Source: Proteus terrae (GTDB lineage: Bacteria > Pseudomonadota > Gammaproteobacteria > Enterobacterales > Enterobacteriaceae). From it: 64,000 nucleotides of DNA. The notes beneath the pieces were generated by a model. The model saw only the letters and a program-made list of their open reading frames with translations, ran no database searches and was not told where the DNA came from. Shown here piece after piece: positions 48,631 to 57,787 of the stretch. A program made the position numbers and the translations under genes. Where the stretch lies: the NCBI RefSeq assembly GCF_003144325.1, contig NZ_PENS01000011.1, forward strand, positions 1-64,000. The letters run 5' to 3'. Each line of letters opens with the position of its first letter. Position 1 is the first letter of the stretch.

Positions 48631-48661
48631 CACCTTAAATAAACTGACTTTATTTAAGGTG
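48631..48661 (-). promoter_or_regulatory. 13-bp perfect hairpin inside the operon (tctA-dhaK gap)
   Basis: CACCTTAAATAAA / TTTATTTAAGGTG around a 5-nt loop, in the 148-bp gap after tctA. No T run follows, so it is more likely an mRNA-stabilising or processing stem, or a protein-binding site, than a terminator. Confidence 0.55.
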
Positions 48662-48739
48662 AGTTTTCCCTGATACTTAAAAAAGTATCTCTCTATGATT
48701 AAATGTTTAATAATAAATATGAGTATTAAATAGGTTATT

Positions 48740-50230
48740 TTATTTAGCTTTAAATGCACCTCTAATTTGCATTACTACAATGAGTAGAAATACACTTGCT
48801 AATACCATCGAAATAGGTCTGTTAACGAAATTAATTAAGTCACCATCAGATTTCATTAATGATGAGAGTAAATTCTTTTCTAACATTGGCCCTAAGATCA
48901 TGCCCAAAATAATCGGTGATATTGGGAATTTTCGTTCTTGAAGGAAATAGCCGATAACGCCCATTACCAACATAACAACAATAGAAGACATCGTATTTGT
49001 GATTGCATAAGAGCCGACAAGACTAAATAAGATAATTGCTGGATAGATAATCGCATTATCAATAGCAACAATCTTTTTCAATAAATTGACAACAATAAAA
49101 GCAATCGGTAATAAAATTAGGTTAGCGATAAAGAAAATAATAAAAACGGCATATAACTTATCAGGATTGAATAAAAACAGTGTTGGCCCTGGTTGCATAT
49201 CTTTCATATACAATACACCAATAATAATTGCAGCCGCAGAATCGCCCGGAATACCAAAGACTAAAGAAGGTATCCAACTTCCTGCTAAGCTTGCATTATT
49301 GCTCGCTGAAGCATCAACAATACCTTCCTCAGAGCCATGACCATATTTCTCTGGTTTTTTAGAGAGCTTCTTTGAAACAGCATACGAGATCCATGCCGCA
49401 ATATCGGCGCCAGCACCCGGTAAAGCACCAATTAATGTTCCTATTATTCCGCTACGGAAAATACCGCCTTTACGTTGGCGAACAACGCCACCAACCCCTT
49501 TAAAAATATTGTAAGAGTTATTTTCGGCATTCGCTTCGTTTAGCGTAATTTGCTTTTTTTTCCAACGTTCAACGTAATATTTAATTGCACCCGAAATTGC
49601 AAATAATCCTATCATTGCTGGAATAAAGCTTACTCCTTGCATTAAAGAGACTTCACCAAAAGTAAAGCGAGCTTGTCCGGTAAACTCATCGTAACCAATA
49701 GTGGCTAGTGCGATACCAAAGAACAGCGCTAATAGGCTTTTTCGAATATGTGAACCTGAAACTATGGTTGCGCAGCTAAGCCCAATTAAAGAGAGCCACA
49801 TATATTCATAAGAGCTAAATTTTAAAGCAAACTCAGCTAAAATTGGTGCTGTGGACGCTAATATAATCGTACCGATAACGCCACCAATGACAGAGCTTGT
49901 TAATGACATGCCCAGTACGCGGTTTGTTTTGCCCTCTTTAACTAAAGAGTGCGCATCATTGGTATAGGCTGCCGATGCTGGCGTACCCGGAATATTTAAT
50001 AAGGCACCAGGAATATCGCCTGCAAATATAGAAGAGGCTCCGACAGAAATCATTAAGGCTAATGCAGGTATGGGATCGAGGAAAAAAGTAAATGGCACCA
50101 TTAATGCGATGGCCATTGTTGATGTTAACCCAGGAATTGCACCAACAAATAAGCCAAATAAACAAGCACCAATAATGACAAGTATTGTTGTGTAATCAAT
50201 ATAAGCAAGGGCGCTAATTAATATATCCAT
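48740..50230 (-). CDS. tctA: Tripartite tricarboxylate transporter, large membrane subunit (TctA family)
   Basis: The 496-residue protein has about ten to twelve hydrophobic segments. TctA landmarks are GLFVGAIPGLTSTMAIALM-like text near the start (FGLFVGAIPGLTSTMAIALM), SIFAGDIPGALLNIPGTPASA and GALPGAGADIAAWISYAVS. TctA is the transporting subunit and works with TctB and the periplasmic TctC. It starts 15 nt after tctB. TTT systems bring in carboxylates such as citrate, tartrate or terephthalate; this one's ligand is unknown. Confidence 0.9.
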   Translation of the reverse strand: MDILISALAYIDYTTILVIIGACLFGLFVGAIPGLTSTMAIALMVPFTFFLDPIPALALMISVGASSIFAGDIPGALLNIPGTPASAAYTNDAHSLVKEGKTNRVLGMSLTSSVIGGVIGTIILASTAPILAEFALKFSSYEYMWLSLIGLSCATIVSGSHIRKSLLALFFGIALATIGYDEFTGQARFTFGEVSLMQGVSFIPAMIGLFAISGAIKYYVERWKKKQITLNEANAENNSYNIFKGVGGVVRQRKGGIFRSGIIGTLIGALPGAGADIAAWISYAVSKKLSKKPEKYGHGSEEGIVDASASNNASLAGSWIPSLVFGIPGDSAAAIIIGVLYMKDMQPGPTLFLFNPDKLYAVFIIFFIANLILLPIAFIVVNLLKKIVAIDNAIIYPAIILFSLVGSYAITNTMSSIVVMLVMGVIGYFLQERKFPISPIILGMILGPMLEKNLLSSLMKSDGDLINFVNRPISMVLASVFLLIVVMQIRGAFKAK

Positions 50231-50245
50231 ACTGTTGTTCTCTAT

Positions 50246-50683
50246 TTATGAAAATAGCTGAGGTAGCGGTACTAACAGTACAGCGGTAAATAAGTAATAC
50301 ACACCTAACACCACACTGGCTGAAATAATAAAACTGTATATAGGTTTTGTTATTGCATACTTCATCATTAGCGGTGCTGTAATAATTAAACCTGTTAAAA
50401 TAAAACCTAGATAATCTGATGCAAAAACATAAAAAAGAATAATGCCAATAATTAATAAAACAAATTTGATTTCATGCCATGAAACTAATGGAATATCACT
50501 TTCTTGATCACGTGAAAATATATCGATTAATGAAAATATAATTATGCCACCGCCAATAATGGAAGGCATAAATGCGGCACCATATTCACTAAAATCACCT
50601 AATGAATACGCACTATAAACAATAAGAAATAAACCAAAGCAACAAAATATTAGCGATATAATATGACGATTTAGCATAGGCAT
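50246..50683 (-). CDS. tctB: Tripartite tricarboxylate transporter, small membrane subunit (TctB family)
   Basis: The 145-residue protein has four hydrophobic segments, as usual for TctB: near residues 8-28, 35-53, 73-90 and 95-140. A GAAFMPSIIGGGII motif follows the first loop. A hairpin separates it from tctC upstream, and tctA follows after 15 nt. Confidence 0.85.
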   Translation of the reverse strand: MPMLNRHIISLIFCCFGLFLIVYSAYSLGDFSEYGAAFMPSIIGGGIIIFSLIDIFSRDQESDIPLVSWHEIKFVLLIIGIILFYVFASDYLGFILTGLIITAPLMMKYAITKPIYSFIISASVVLGVYYLFTAVLLVPLPQLFS

Positions 50684-50686
50684 AAA

Positions 50687-50707
50687 AACGGCTGTTGTTC
50701 AGCCGTT
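50687..50707 (-). terminator. Intercistronic hairpin between tctC and tctB
   Basis: On the minus strand AACGGCTG-AACAA-CAGCCGTT is followed by TTT and directly by the tctB ATG. It looks like a partial terminator or stabilising stem that would keep tctC more abundant than the membrane subunits. Confidence 0.6.
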
Positions 50708-50714
50708 TCCTCAG

Positions 50715-51659
50715 TTATTTCTTTATAATTTCACCAAACTTTTTATCTTCATTGGCCATAAATTGAGTGGCATCATCGCCATATAATTCGATAACTTCAA
50801 AACCTTGTTTATTTGCAAACTCGGCTAATTCACCAGAGGCATACACTTTTTTCATTGCCGCAGTGAGTTTATCTTGTACTTCTTTATCTAGCCCTTTTGG
50901 CGCAACTAGCATATTCCACGCTTGCAGATCCCAATTATAAGGTGTGGCTTCTTTGAATAACGGTACATCAGGATAAAAAGCCGATTTCTCATTTGACATA
51001 ACTGCCATATGTTTCACTAATCCAGCTTTTACCATGCTGTCCGCTTCACCTAATGAAGAAGTCACAATATCAACACCACCAGAAGCAAGCTCTTGTAATG
51101 CAGCACTTGCACCTTGTGATGGAATAAAGCGAATGGCGTTATCAGGTAACCCTGCGGCACGCAACATACCAATCGTATTGAGATGCCAGATTGAATTTAA
51201 GCCGCTACCCGATGCTTTTAACTTGCCCGGATTTGTTTTCGCGTAATCAATAATTTCCTGTGCATTTTTAAATGGCGAAGATTTTCCAACTTGTAATCCA
51301 CCATAAATAACGGCAAGGCGTGTAATCGGTGTGTAATCTTGATAAGTTAAATTCGTCATTCCCTGATGATGCATCATGGTAATTTCAACTGTTGCAATCC
51401 CCAGCGTGTAACCATCGGGCTTTGCATTTTTAATCGCATCGTGACCTACAACTCCACTACCGCCAGTTTTATTTACCACATTAACAGTCACGCCCAATTC
51501 TTCTTGTAGCCCTTTAGCTGCTAGGCGTGCAACTGTATCAGTATTACCTCCAGCAGCCCAAGGAACAACAATAGTAATCGGCTTTTCAGGGTATTGAGCA
51601 AAAGCCGGAAGTGTAAAAATGGAACTGCATAGGGTAAATGCCAGAAGTGTTTTTTTCAT
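50715..51659 (-). CDS. tctC: Tripartite tricarboxylate transporter, periplasmic binding protein (TctC family)
   Basis: Starting at ATG 51659 (MKKTLLAFTLCSSIFTLPAF), with AAAAGGTG before it, the protein has 314 residues and a Sec signal cleaved near residue 22 (AFA-QYP). The TctC opening YPEKPITIVVPWAAGGNTD and the GGSGVVGHDAIKNAKPDGYTLG loop are present; the latter binds a carboxylate of the ligand. The start overlaps the upstream stop in TAATG, coupling it to the HTH/PfkB fusion gene. The ligand is probably a carboxylated sugar acid or similar, judging by the neighbours. Confidence 0.9.
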   Translation of the reverse strand: MKKTLLAFTLCSSIFTLPAFAQYPEKPITIVVPWAAGGNTDTVARLAAKGLQEELGVTVNVVNKTGGSGVVGHDAIKNAKPDGYTLGIATVEITMMHHQGMTNLTYQDYTPITRLAVIYGGLQVGKSSPFKNAQEIIDYAKTNPGKLKASGSGLNSIWHLNTIGMLRAAGLPDNAIRFIPSQGASAALQELASGGVDIVTSSLGEADSMVKAGLVKHMAVMSNEKSAFYPDVPLFKEATPYNWDLQAWNMLVAPKGLDKEVQDKLTAAMKKVYASGELAEFANKQGFEVIELYGDDATQFMANEDKKFGEIIKK

Positions 51660-52903
51660 TATATGCACCTTTTCTCATTGCAGATTATGTGTGGTCGAAT
51701 ATCTTCGAGCCTTGATTTAAGGCGAGCCTGAACTTGAGAAAGCACAGGCATTGCTGTTACGCCTTTTTGTTCTATAAATGCAGAGAGGAAAGCACTGGCA
51801 AATAATACACTCTCATGCATTGTGCCTCCCGCCGCTATTTTTGAAGCAAATGCGCCATTAAAAGCATCCGTGGCTGCCATCGTATCCACTCGCAACGATG
51901 GCATTGGGGGTATATGAAATGTGGCTCGTCCATCAAAATAAACCACACCAAGCTCATCCATATAGATAATGACTTTCTTGTTTTCATCACCTGAAATAAC
52001 GTCAATAGCCTGTTTAGCGTCATTAATATCGTTTATTTCAATGTCAGCCCAATGTGATGCTTGATTCGCATTTAAGGTAATAAAATCAAGATTTGAATAA
52101 AGTTGCTTTAGGTTTTCGTTATAAGGTGCAACATTAAGTACAACTGTTTTATTAACCGATTTTGCAAACAGTGCGGCTTTAATATTGGCTTCTATATTAA
52201 TTTCACCTTGGAGCAATAACACATCCGCTTCACTTACATAGGGCAAAGAAATATCAATTTCTTGATCTGAAAACGTATTGTTCGCCCCTAAATAAGTCGC
52301 TGTAATATTATTTTGTGTTTTATCAGCTAAATAACTAATTGAACTACCTGTTGGTTCTATTTCTGTTTGAAAAATAGTAAAAGAATCAATCCCACTTTCT
52401 TGTAAATATTTATAAGCGTATTTACTAAAATGATCTTCACCCACTTTCGTTATTAAGTGCACTTTCGCATCAGAAAAACTGGCAGCCATTGCTTGATTTG
52501 TTCCTTTTCCACCAGGGCCTATCGAATTACTTTTAGAGTTAATTAACTCACCAACTTTTGGAAAAGAATCGACATTGGCAATAATATCTACCACAAACGA
52601 CCCAAGCACACAGACTTTGCCTTCAGGCTTTCTATCTTTACGTTCTCTCACGATTAATAAATCGTGCAATAAACATGAAATATCAAAACTATCACTAAAT
52701 TTACTTATTTTTTTAATTTCTTGTTTCCCTAGTATGGCGCCACCATGACAACGTTTGATCAACCCTTCTCCTTCAAGGTATTTCAAATCACTGCGGATAG
52801 TTTCTAATGTGACACTGAATCTTTCCGCAAGCTGAGCCACTTTAACTTTCTTTTGTTCCCTGATGATGGTGTAAATTTCCTGCCGCCGTTCTTCTGAAAA
52901 CAT
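51659..52903 (-). CDS. DeoR-type HTH fused to PfkB/ribokinase-like domain
   Basis: In this 414-residue protein residues 1-58 are a DeoR winged helix (QEIYTIIREQKKVKVAQLAE, TLETIRSDLKYLEGEGLI). Residues from about 96 to 395 are a ribokinase fold: VLGSFVVDIIANVDSFPKVGE, SIGPGGKGTNQAMAASF and LNANQAS. The catalytic signature normally DTTGAGDAFNGA reads DTMAATDAFNGA (340-351): the base Asp-346 is kept but both anion-hole Gly are replaced. It may be a weak kinase or a sugar-sensing regulator rather than an enzyme. It is the first gene of the TTT/kinase/aldolase operon and its probable regulator. Confidence 0.82.
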   Translation of the reverse strand: MFSEERRQEIYTIIREQKKVKVAQLAERFSVTLETIRSDLKYLEGEGLIKRCHGGAILGKQEIKKISKFSDSFDISCLLHDLLIVRERKDRKPEGKVCVLGSFVVDIIANVDSFPKVGELINSKSNSIGPGGKGTNQAMAASFSDAKVHLITKVGEDHFSKYAYKYLQESGIDSFTIFQTEIEPTGSSISYLADKTQNNITATYLGANNTFSDQEIDISLPYVSEADVLLLQGEINIEANIKAALFAKSVNKTVVLNVAPYNENLKQLYSNLDFITLNANQASHWADIEINDINDAKQAIDVISGDENKKVIIYMDELGVVYFDGRATFHIPPMPSLRVDTMAATDAFNGAFASKIAAGGTMHESVLFASAFLSAFIEQKGVTAMPVLSQVQARLKSRLEDIRPHIICNEKRCI

Positions 52904-52970
52904 ATAAAGTGCCTCCGTATCATTGATAACGAGAATAAGGAGATTAGGTCAGTGATTCTGCGATGGTATT

Positions 52971-53019
52971 CAAAACAAAAAACCAAAAGCAAAAGCAAAA
53001 GCAAAACCAAACCGAAGCA
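52971..53019. repeat. Short CAAAAG/CAAAAC tandem hexamer tract
   Basis: Three perfect CAAAAG units are flanked by CAAAAC and degenerate copies in the leader region of the minus-strand operon, about 70-115 bp upstream of its first start codon. Such tracts can change copy number by slippage. Confidence 0.6.
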
Positions 53020-53222
53020 ATTTAGATCACATTTCTTTAACACAATATCAATTGGTATACGTTAAAAGTGAGAGGTGAAACGAGTCGAATAAAGAATGGT
53101 GATTAAGAAAAGAGAGGTAGAATCAGCCGTTCAAAGACGGCTGATAAAATAACGACTTATATTATTACAGAAATGATAATTCTAAAATGTAAATATTATG
53201 TTAGATAAAATCACCTTGATAT
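53020..53222. other. Intergenic region between azlD and the TTT operon
   Basis: No gene is seen. It holds a half-perfect CRP-like element near 53020-53035 (minus strand TGTGATCTAAATTGCT, only the first half conserved) and a hairpin at 53122. Confidence 0.35.
53122..53145 (-). terminator. Weak terminator-like hairpin after azlCD
   Basis: ATCAGCCGT / ACGGCTGAT, 9 bp with a 6-nt loop. On the minus strand it is followed by pyrimidine-rich but not pure T sequence. Confidence 0.45.
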
Positions 53223-53537
53223 TTAATTTAACAAGGCATTAAGCAAATAAAAACCCACTAATGTGAGTAAAACCACCACTAAGGTATTACGTATTTTAAG
53301 CGCCAATCCTACACATAATAAGGTTCCCCAAAGATAAGGATTATCTAAAAAACCTTTAAATTCTCCTTTTTCTAACAGCACGATTGGCGCACAGATTGCT
53401 GTTAATAAACAAGGTGCAGAATATCCTAATGCTTGTCTGATCACTGACGGTAATTTGACGGGGATCGCCGGTTCAAGAAAGAAATAACGCAACATGAAAA
53501 TGACCAGTGCCAAAATTAATAATAACGACCATGTCAT
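53223..53537 (-). CDS. azlD: AzlD-family membrane protein (branched-chain amino acid export)
   Basis: The 104-residue protein has four hydrophobic segments and the AzlD/YgaH pattern FFLEPAIPVKLPSVIRQALGY followed by a Pro/Ala-rich helix. It forms the small subunit of the AzlCD exporter. Its start overlaps the azlC stop by 4 nt. Confidence 0.85.
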   Translation of the reverse strand: MTWSLLLILALVIFMLRYFFLEPAIPVKLPSVIRQALGYSAPCLLTAICAPIVLLEKGEFKGFLDNPYLWGTLLCVGLALKIRNTLVVVLLTLVGFYLLNALLN

Positions 53538-54247
53538 TTTTGTTCTCCTCTTGCTCTAGCGACACAAACAGCAATAAACATGCCTGTTAATCCACCAATA
53601 ACTACGCCACCTTCTATATTCAACCAACTAAAAATAATCGAGAGACAAAAAGAGACAATAACGCCGACTAACGTACTAAATGTTTTTATTAACGGAATAA
53701 CAATCGCTAATAAAGTAGCAACAATAGAAAAATCAAGATGATAACGAGATAAATCAGAAACTTGACTTGCCATAATAATGCCAACAATACTGACAGCCAC
53801 CCACGCTAAATAAAAACATAATCCCGCACCTATCATATAAGCGGGTGTGAGTTTTACTTTTGGTTGTGCTGAAACGGCAAAAAGCTCATCCGTTAATAAA
53901 AATCCTATCGTAATACGTTGATACCATTTTAAATGGGCGACATGTGGACGTAAGGTCAATCCGTATAAAAGATGTTGTGCTGTAATAAAAAAGACAGAAA
54001 CAATAATGGTCAGCATTCCCGCACCAGAAACTACCAATCCTAGTGTGACTAATTGTGCTGCTCCTGCAAATATAATTGCAGACATTCCGACACTTTGAGC
54101 AAAGGTTAACCCTGCATCAACTGCCATTGATCCCGCTAATATTCCCCAAGGAATAACCGCAAGGCATAAAGGCAAAACATGCAAGGCACCAAGGCCGAAA
54201 GCACGCATTACTTGCCTATCTTCATTATTATTTTTGATTTTTTCCAT
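53534..54247 (-). CDS. azlC: AzlC-family membrane protein (branched-chain amino acid export)
   Basis: The 237-residue protein has about seven hydrophobic segments. The AzlC/YgaZ signature IPWGILAGSMAVDAGLTFAQ, then FAGAAQLVTLGL and FFITAQHLLYGLTLRPH, is clear. AzlCD/YgaZH exports valine or other branched-chain amino acids across the inner membrane. An AraC regulator gene lies 130 bp upstream on the same strand and may control it. Confidence 0.87.
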   Translation of the reverse strand: MEKIKNNNEDRQVMRAFGLGALHVLPLCLAVIPWGILAGSMAVDAGLTFAQSVGMSAIIFAGAAQLVTLGLVVSGAGMLTIIVSVFFITAQHLLYGLTLRPHVAHLKWYQRITIGFLLTDELFAVSAQPKVKLTPAYMIGAGLCFYLAWVAVSIVGIIMASQVSDLSRYHLDFSIVATLLAIVIPLIKTFSTLVGVIVSFCLSIIFSWLNIEGGVVIGGLTGMFIAVCVARARGEQK

Positions 54248-54377
54248 TTACCCGTCTTCACTTCTAATACATCCATTCTATGGAGAATGATTATCAGTCA
54301 GTAAAGATAAATGGGATTGTATAAAATTGCTATTTTGTTTTTTTATTACGCTGTACTTTTTTACTATCATTTATTTT

Positions 54378-55232
54378 TTATGACAATAAAGGGGATTTTA
54401 AAGAGGATGACAATCGAAGCCCTTTTAAATAATTACCCGGCGTGACACCAATGGCATTTTTAAAATGGCGATGAAAATGGCTTTGATCTGAAAAACCACA
54501 AAGTTGTGTAACATCAGAAAGCGTATGACCTAAAGAAAGTAATTGTCTTGCTTTGCGAATTCGCGCTTGAATAAGCCAAGCGTGGGGAGTCATGCCAATT
54601 TCTTTTTTAAATTGACGTAAAAAATGCCAAGGGCTTAAATTTACCATCTCGGCTAAGGTATTAAGTGAAAATTCATTTTCAGGTGTGTCATTCATTAATT
54701 CACTTACCCATTGCAAGCGTTGACCTATTGCACTCAACGGCTTTTCTTGAATTCGTGTTTTGCTATAACGCAATATCAACATTGCCATTGTTGAAAGTAA
54801 CAGAGACTCTTTAAGTAGAAAATTATTGGGTTGTTCTAATAATGAAAAAAGCAATAAAAGCTGCTGACTTAAACCCGGATCGTGAATGACGGCATCAGGA
54901 AACCATGGCGTTGAACCACGCTCTTGCTGTAAATCACGCGTTAATGTTTGCAGATATTCTGGTGTGGGATAAATAGCTTGATACGCCCAACCAGATTCAA
55001 CCGCAGAGGAGCCAGTATGAACTTCATCTGCATTAACAATAATGATATCGCCTTTAGGGGCTATATGTTCACTTCCTGTGCGATAAAACTGTTGTGCGCC
55101 ATCATCAATTACACCAATACAGAAGCCTTCATGGGTATGGCGAGAGAAAGTTTGATATAAATATTCAGCTTGCAGATAAGCAAGGCTATTAAGCTCAGGA
55201 AGGTGAATAAGTTTAGCCTGCTCTTGTCGCAT
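54378..55232 (-). CDS. AraC-family regulator next to azlCD
   Basis: The 284 residues have an N-terminal cupin with HTHEGFCIGVIDDGAQQFY and IIVNADEVHTG. The C-terminal AraC double HTH is at about 170-270 (LNTLAEMVNLSPWHFLRQFKKEIGMTPHAWL, in family terms, and FSDQSHFHRHFKNAIGVTPG). This cupin subtype is commonly found beside LysE or AzlCD amino acid exporters. It probably activates azlCD in response to an amino acid. Confidence 0.82.
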   Translation of the reverse strand: MRQEQAKLIHLPELNSLAYLQAEYLYQTFSRHTHEGFCIGVIDDGAQQFYRTGSEHIAPKGDIIIVNADEVHTGSSAVESGWAYQAIYPTPEYLQTLTRDLQQERGSTPWFPDAVIHDPGLSQQLLLLFSLLEQPNNFLLKESLLLSTMAMLILRYSKTRIQEKPLSAIGQRLQWVSELMNDTPENEFSLNTLAEMVNLSPWHFLRQFKKEIGMTPHAWLIQARIRKARQLLSLGHTLSDVTQLCGFSDQSHFHRHFKNAIGVTPGNYLKGLRLSSSLKSPLLS

Positions 55233-55314
55233 TGAATATTGACTCCATCAACAGTAAAAATCATCAGCTTGTATCATAAACACTATACTGATGATTGCAT
55301 AAAATTGCTCAGTC

Positions 55315-56346
55315 TTACTCATGTCGTTGATGAATTTTTGCTGGAACAAAAATTTGATGAGATCCTAAATTTGTCTGGTTAATTAATCCCATAATCAGTC
55401 GGAAACAGTGTGAAGCTAACTCAGGGTTATTTTGAGCAATTGTATCTATGGGTATTGATAATGAATCATAAAGATAGTGATCATCAAAACCTGTCAAATA
55501 GACTTCATTTTGCATCTGTTTATTTTGACTTAGATAGCGCAACACTCCATCTAATAAGCCACAAGCAGAAGTAAAAACAAACTTAGGCGCTCGCCCTAGC
55601 GATGCACACAAAGAGCCAAACATTTCATAACCCGAACTTGGGTGATAATGTCCATGAATAACCCATTCTGATTTTAGATTGATTTGTGCTTGTGAAAGCC
55701 CTTGCGTAAAACCTAAAAGACGATCCTTAGTCGGTGAAAGTGTTGACTGCCCACCTAGAAAATAAAATTCATCAATACCTTTTGTCGAAGCAATTTCTGC
55801 AATAAGCTGTTGTGTTGCCGTTATTGAATCGGTGACAACAAAAGGCAATGTTGTTCCTTCAAAATATCGGTCAAATAACACAACAGGTATTTGTTTACTT
55901 AAACGTTGATATTCAAAATCACTTTGTAAACAAGAAGCCACAATTAAACCGTCAATTTGTCGTGATAACAGATGTTCTATTGCTAGCGTTTCTTGAGCCG
56001 CGTTTTCATCAGTACAGGAAATAAGTAACTGGATACCCGCATCTCTGCATAATATTTCTAGCTCATAAGCCATGGAAGCAAAACCATAGTTAGTAATATC
56101 AGGAATAACTAATCCCAACGCATAACTACGATTATCACGTAAAGAGCGAGCATGAATATTAGGCTTATACTGATATTGTTCAGCAATAGTCGTAATACGC
56201 GCGATGGTATCATCCGAAACGCGCATCTCTTTACCTCGGCCATTTAACACCAAGCTTGCCGTTGTTTTTGAAACACCGGCTAATTTTGCAATGTCGGTGA
56301 TCGTGATACGTTTTTGTTTTTTCACTGTTATTCTACTTAATGTCAC
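55315..56346 (-). CDS. scrR: LacI-family repressor of the sucrose operon
   Basis: The 343 residues start with the LacI HTH at about 14-60 ([20 protein letters not shown], then [12 protein letters not shown]). A periplasmic-binding-like effector domain follows ([23 protein letters not shown]). The gene follows scrB by 34 bp in the same operon. ScrR proteins bind fructose or fructose-1-phosphate and leave operators with a TTTAGCTAAA-type core, several copies of which lie upstream of scrA. Assignment as ScrR rests on context. Confidence 0.88.
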   Translation of the reverse strand: MTLSRITVKKQKRITITDIAKLAGVSKTTASLVLNGRGKEMRVSDDTIARITTIAEQYQYKPNIHARSLRDNRSYALGLVIPDITNYGFASMAYELEILCRDAGIQLLISCTDENAAQETLAIEHLLSRQIDGLIVASCLQSDFEYQRLSKQIPVVLFDRYFEGTTLPFVVTDSITATQQLIAEIASTKGIDEFYFLGGQSTLSPTKDRLLGFTQGLSQAQINLKSEWVIHGHYHPSSGYEMFGSLCASLGRAPKFVFTSACGLLDGVLRYLSQNKQMQNEVYLTGFDDHYLYDSLSIPIDTIAQNNPELASHCFRLIMGLINQTNLGSHQIFVPAKIHQRHE

Positions 56347-56380
56347 GTTCGCTAAATTTAAACTGTGTATATAATCTTAT

Positions 56381-57787
56381 TTAGCTAAGTAATATATTCT
56401 TTAATTGCCAAGTTGTAAGATTTATGGTGTCTTTTCCCAAAAAACAAATAGTCCGTTTTTCTGAAGGAAAAAAACGACTACTCATTACGCCAGCACCACC
56501 ATTAAAGAAAATCTCTACACTTGAGCTATCACATAATATTTGAAGATCTTTTATCTCACCAGACCAGAAACGTGATTGCCATTCCCCGTTTTTAACACTA
56601 CGGCGTTTTAGTACGGCTTGATTATTCTCAATAAGTAAAACAAGAGTATCAGAAAAATGAATAGTAAGAGAGCCGAATAGTTCTACTTCAAGTTCAAATA
56701 AAAATCCGCTAATATCTGGCGCATCATCAGCAATACCCTGCCAATATGCTGGCTTTTGTCTGAGTTGCTGTAACTCCTTTACGGGTTGTTGATAAAGCTT
56801 CCCTTCTTTTATATGTAATTCGCGAGGGCAAGTCATTTGGTGTATCCAACCATTAGCAATGGTCGGTTGATACATCTCTTCACCATCAGGAACTCCCATC
56901 CAACCAAATAATAAACGTCTACCATTCGCTAATGTTGTTTGAGGTGCGTAAAACTCAAAACCTGCATCTAGTTCGATTAAATCACCATGCTGAAATTGCA
57001 ATGTTGAATAATCAAAATCTCCTATTAAATAGGCACTAGAATGCGAATTTAAAAATCGCTGTTGCTCTTTTTTTATACCTTGGGGACATGTTAATAAAAT
57101 AAAATGATCATCTAATTCAAAGAGATCTGGGCATTCCCACATATAACCCGCATCAGCTAACCCGCCTAAATAACTTCCCGCTAACTCGCCGACTAATTGC
57201 CATTGATATAAGTGAGATGCACGATAGAGTAAAACTTTTCCTTGTTTATCTAAATTTTGTGCGCCTAATACCATGTACCAGACATCATTATATTGCCATA
57301 TCTTCGGATCACGGACATGACCACTATAACCTTCAGGAAGCCCTAATACAGGCCCTAACTTATCAAACCCTCCCTGCTTATTTTCAATAGCTAAACATTG
57401 CCATGCCGTACGAGAGCCATCCTCAAATTTGACATTACCAGTATAACAAAGGGTTAATTGCCCTTGGTGGATCACGGCACTACCGGAATAACAGCCATCT
57501 TTGTCGTAAAATTCATCAGGCAATAAAGCAATAGGTTGATGCTGCCAAGTAATCAAATCATTTGAGCGCCAATGACCCCAACATTTATGTTTGTGCTCAC
57601 AAGACAAAGGGTTCCATTGATAAAATAGATGATAATATTCGCCATCAAAACAAAACCCATTGGGATCATTTAATAACCCAGTTACTGGCGCTAAATGCCA
57701 ATGCGGATAATATTTATCTTTTATGGTTTTAGCGCTATTACGCATGACCGATTGTAAAATCGCAGATAACCCTTCGTTTGTGTTCAT
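56381..57787 (-). CDS. scrB: Sucrose-6-phosphate hydrolase (GH32)
   Basis: The 468 residues carry the GH32 triad: nucleophile Asp in LLNDPNGFCF (about 40), RDPKIW (about 162) and acid/base Glu in MWECPDLFEL (about 215). It cleaves intracellular sucrose-6-phosphate into glucose-6-phosphate and fructose. The start codon follows the scrA stop directly (TAAATG), so translation is coupled. No fructokinase gene (scrK) is nearby to use the released fructose. Confidence 0.93.
   Translation of the reverse strand: MNTNEGLSAILQSVMRNSAKTIKDKYYPHWHLAPVTGLLNDPNGFCFDGEYYHLFYQWNPLSCEHKHKCWGHWRSNDLITWQHQPIALLPDEFYDKDGCYSGSAVIHQGQLTLCYTGNVKFEDGSRTAWQCLAIENKQGGFDKLGPVLGLPEGYSGHVRDPKIWQYNDVWYMVLGAQNLDKQGKVLLYRASHLYQWQLVGELAGSYLGGLADAGYMWECPDLFELDDHFILLTCPQGIKKEQQRFLNSHSSAYLIGDFDYSTLQFQHGDLIELDAGFEFYAPQTTLANGRRLLFGWMGVPDGEEMYQPTIANGWIHQMTCPRELHIKEGKLYQQPVKELQQLRQKPAYWQGIADDAPDISGFLFELEVELFGSLTIHFSDTLVLLIENNQAVLKRRSVKNGEWQSRFWSGEIKDLQILCDSSSVEIFFNGGAGVMSSRFFPSEKRTICFLGKDTINLTTWQLKNILLS

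Noticed and set aside
53020-53035. CRP site upstream of the HTH-PfkB operon
   Set aside because: Only one half-site matches; the second half has two of five positions, and no promoter could be placed relative to it.
54282-54300. Fur-like match (13 of 19) upstream of azlC
   Set aside because: A lower score than the site at 2708, AT-rich context, and no known iron link for AzlCD.
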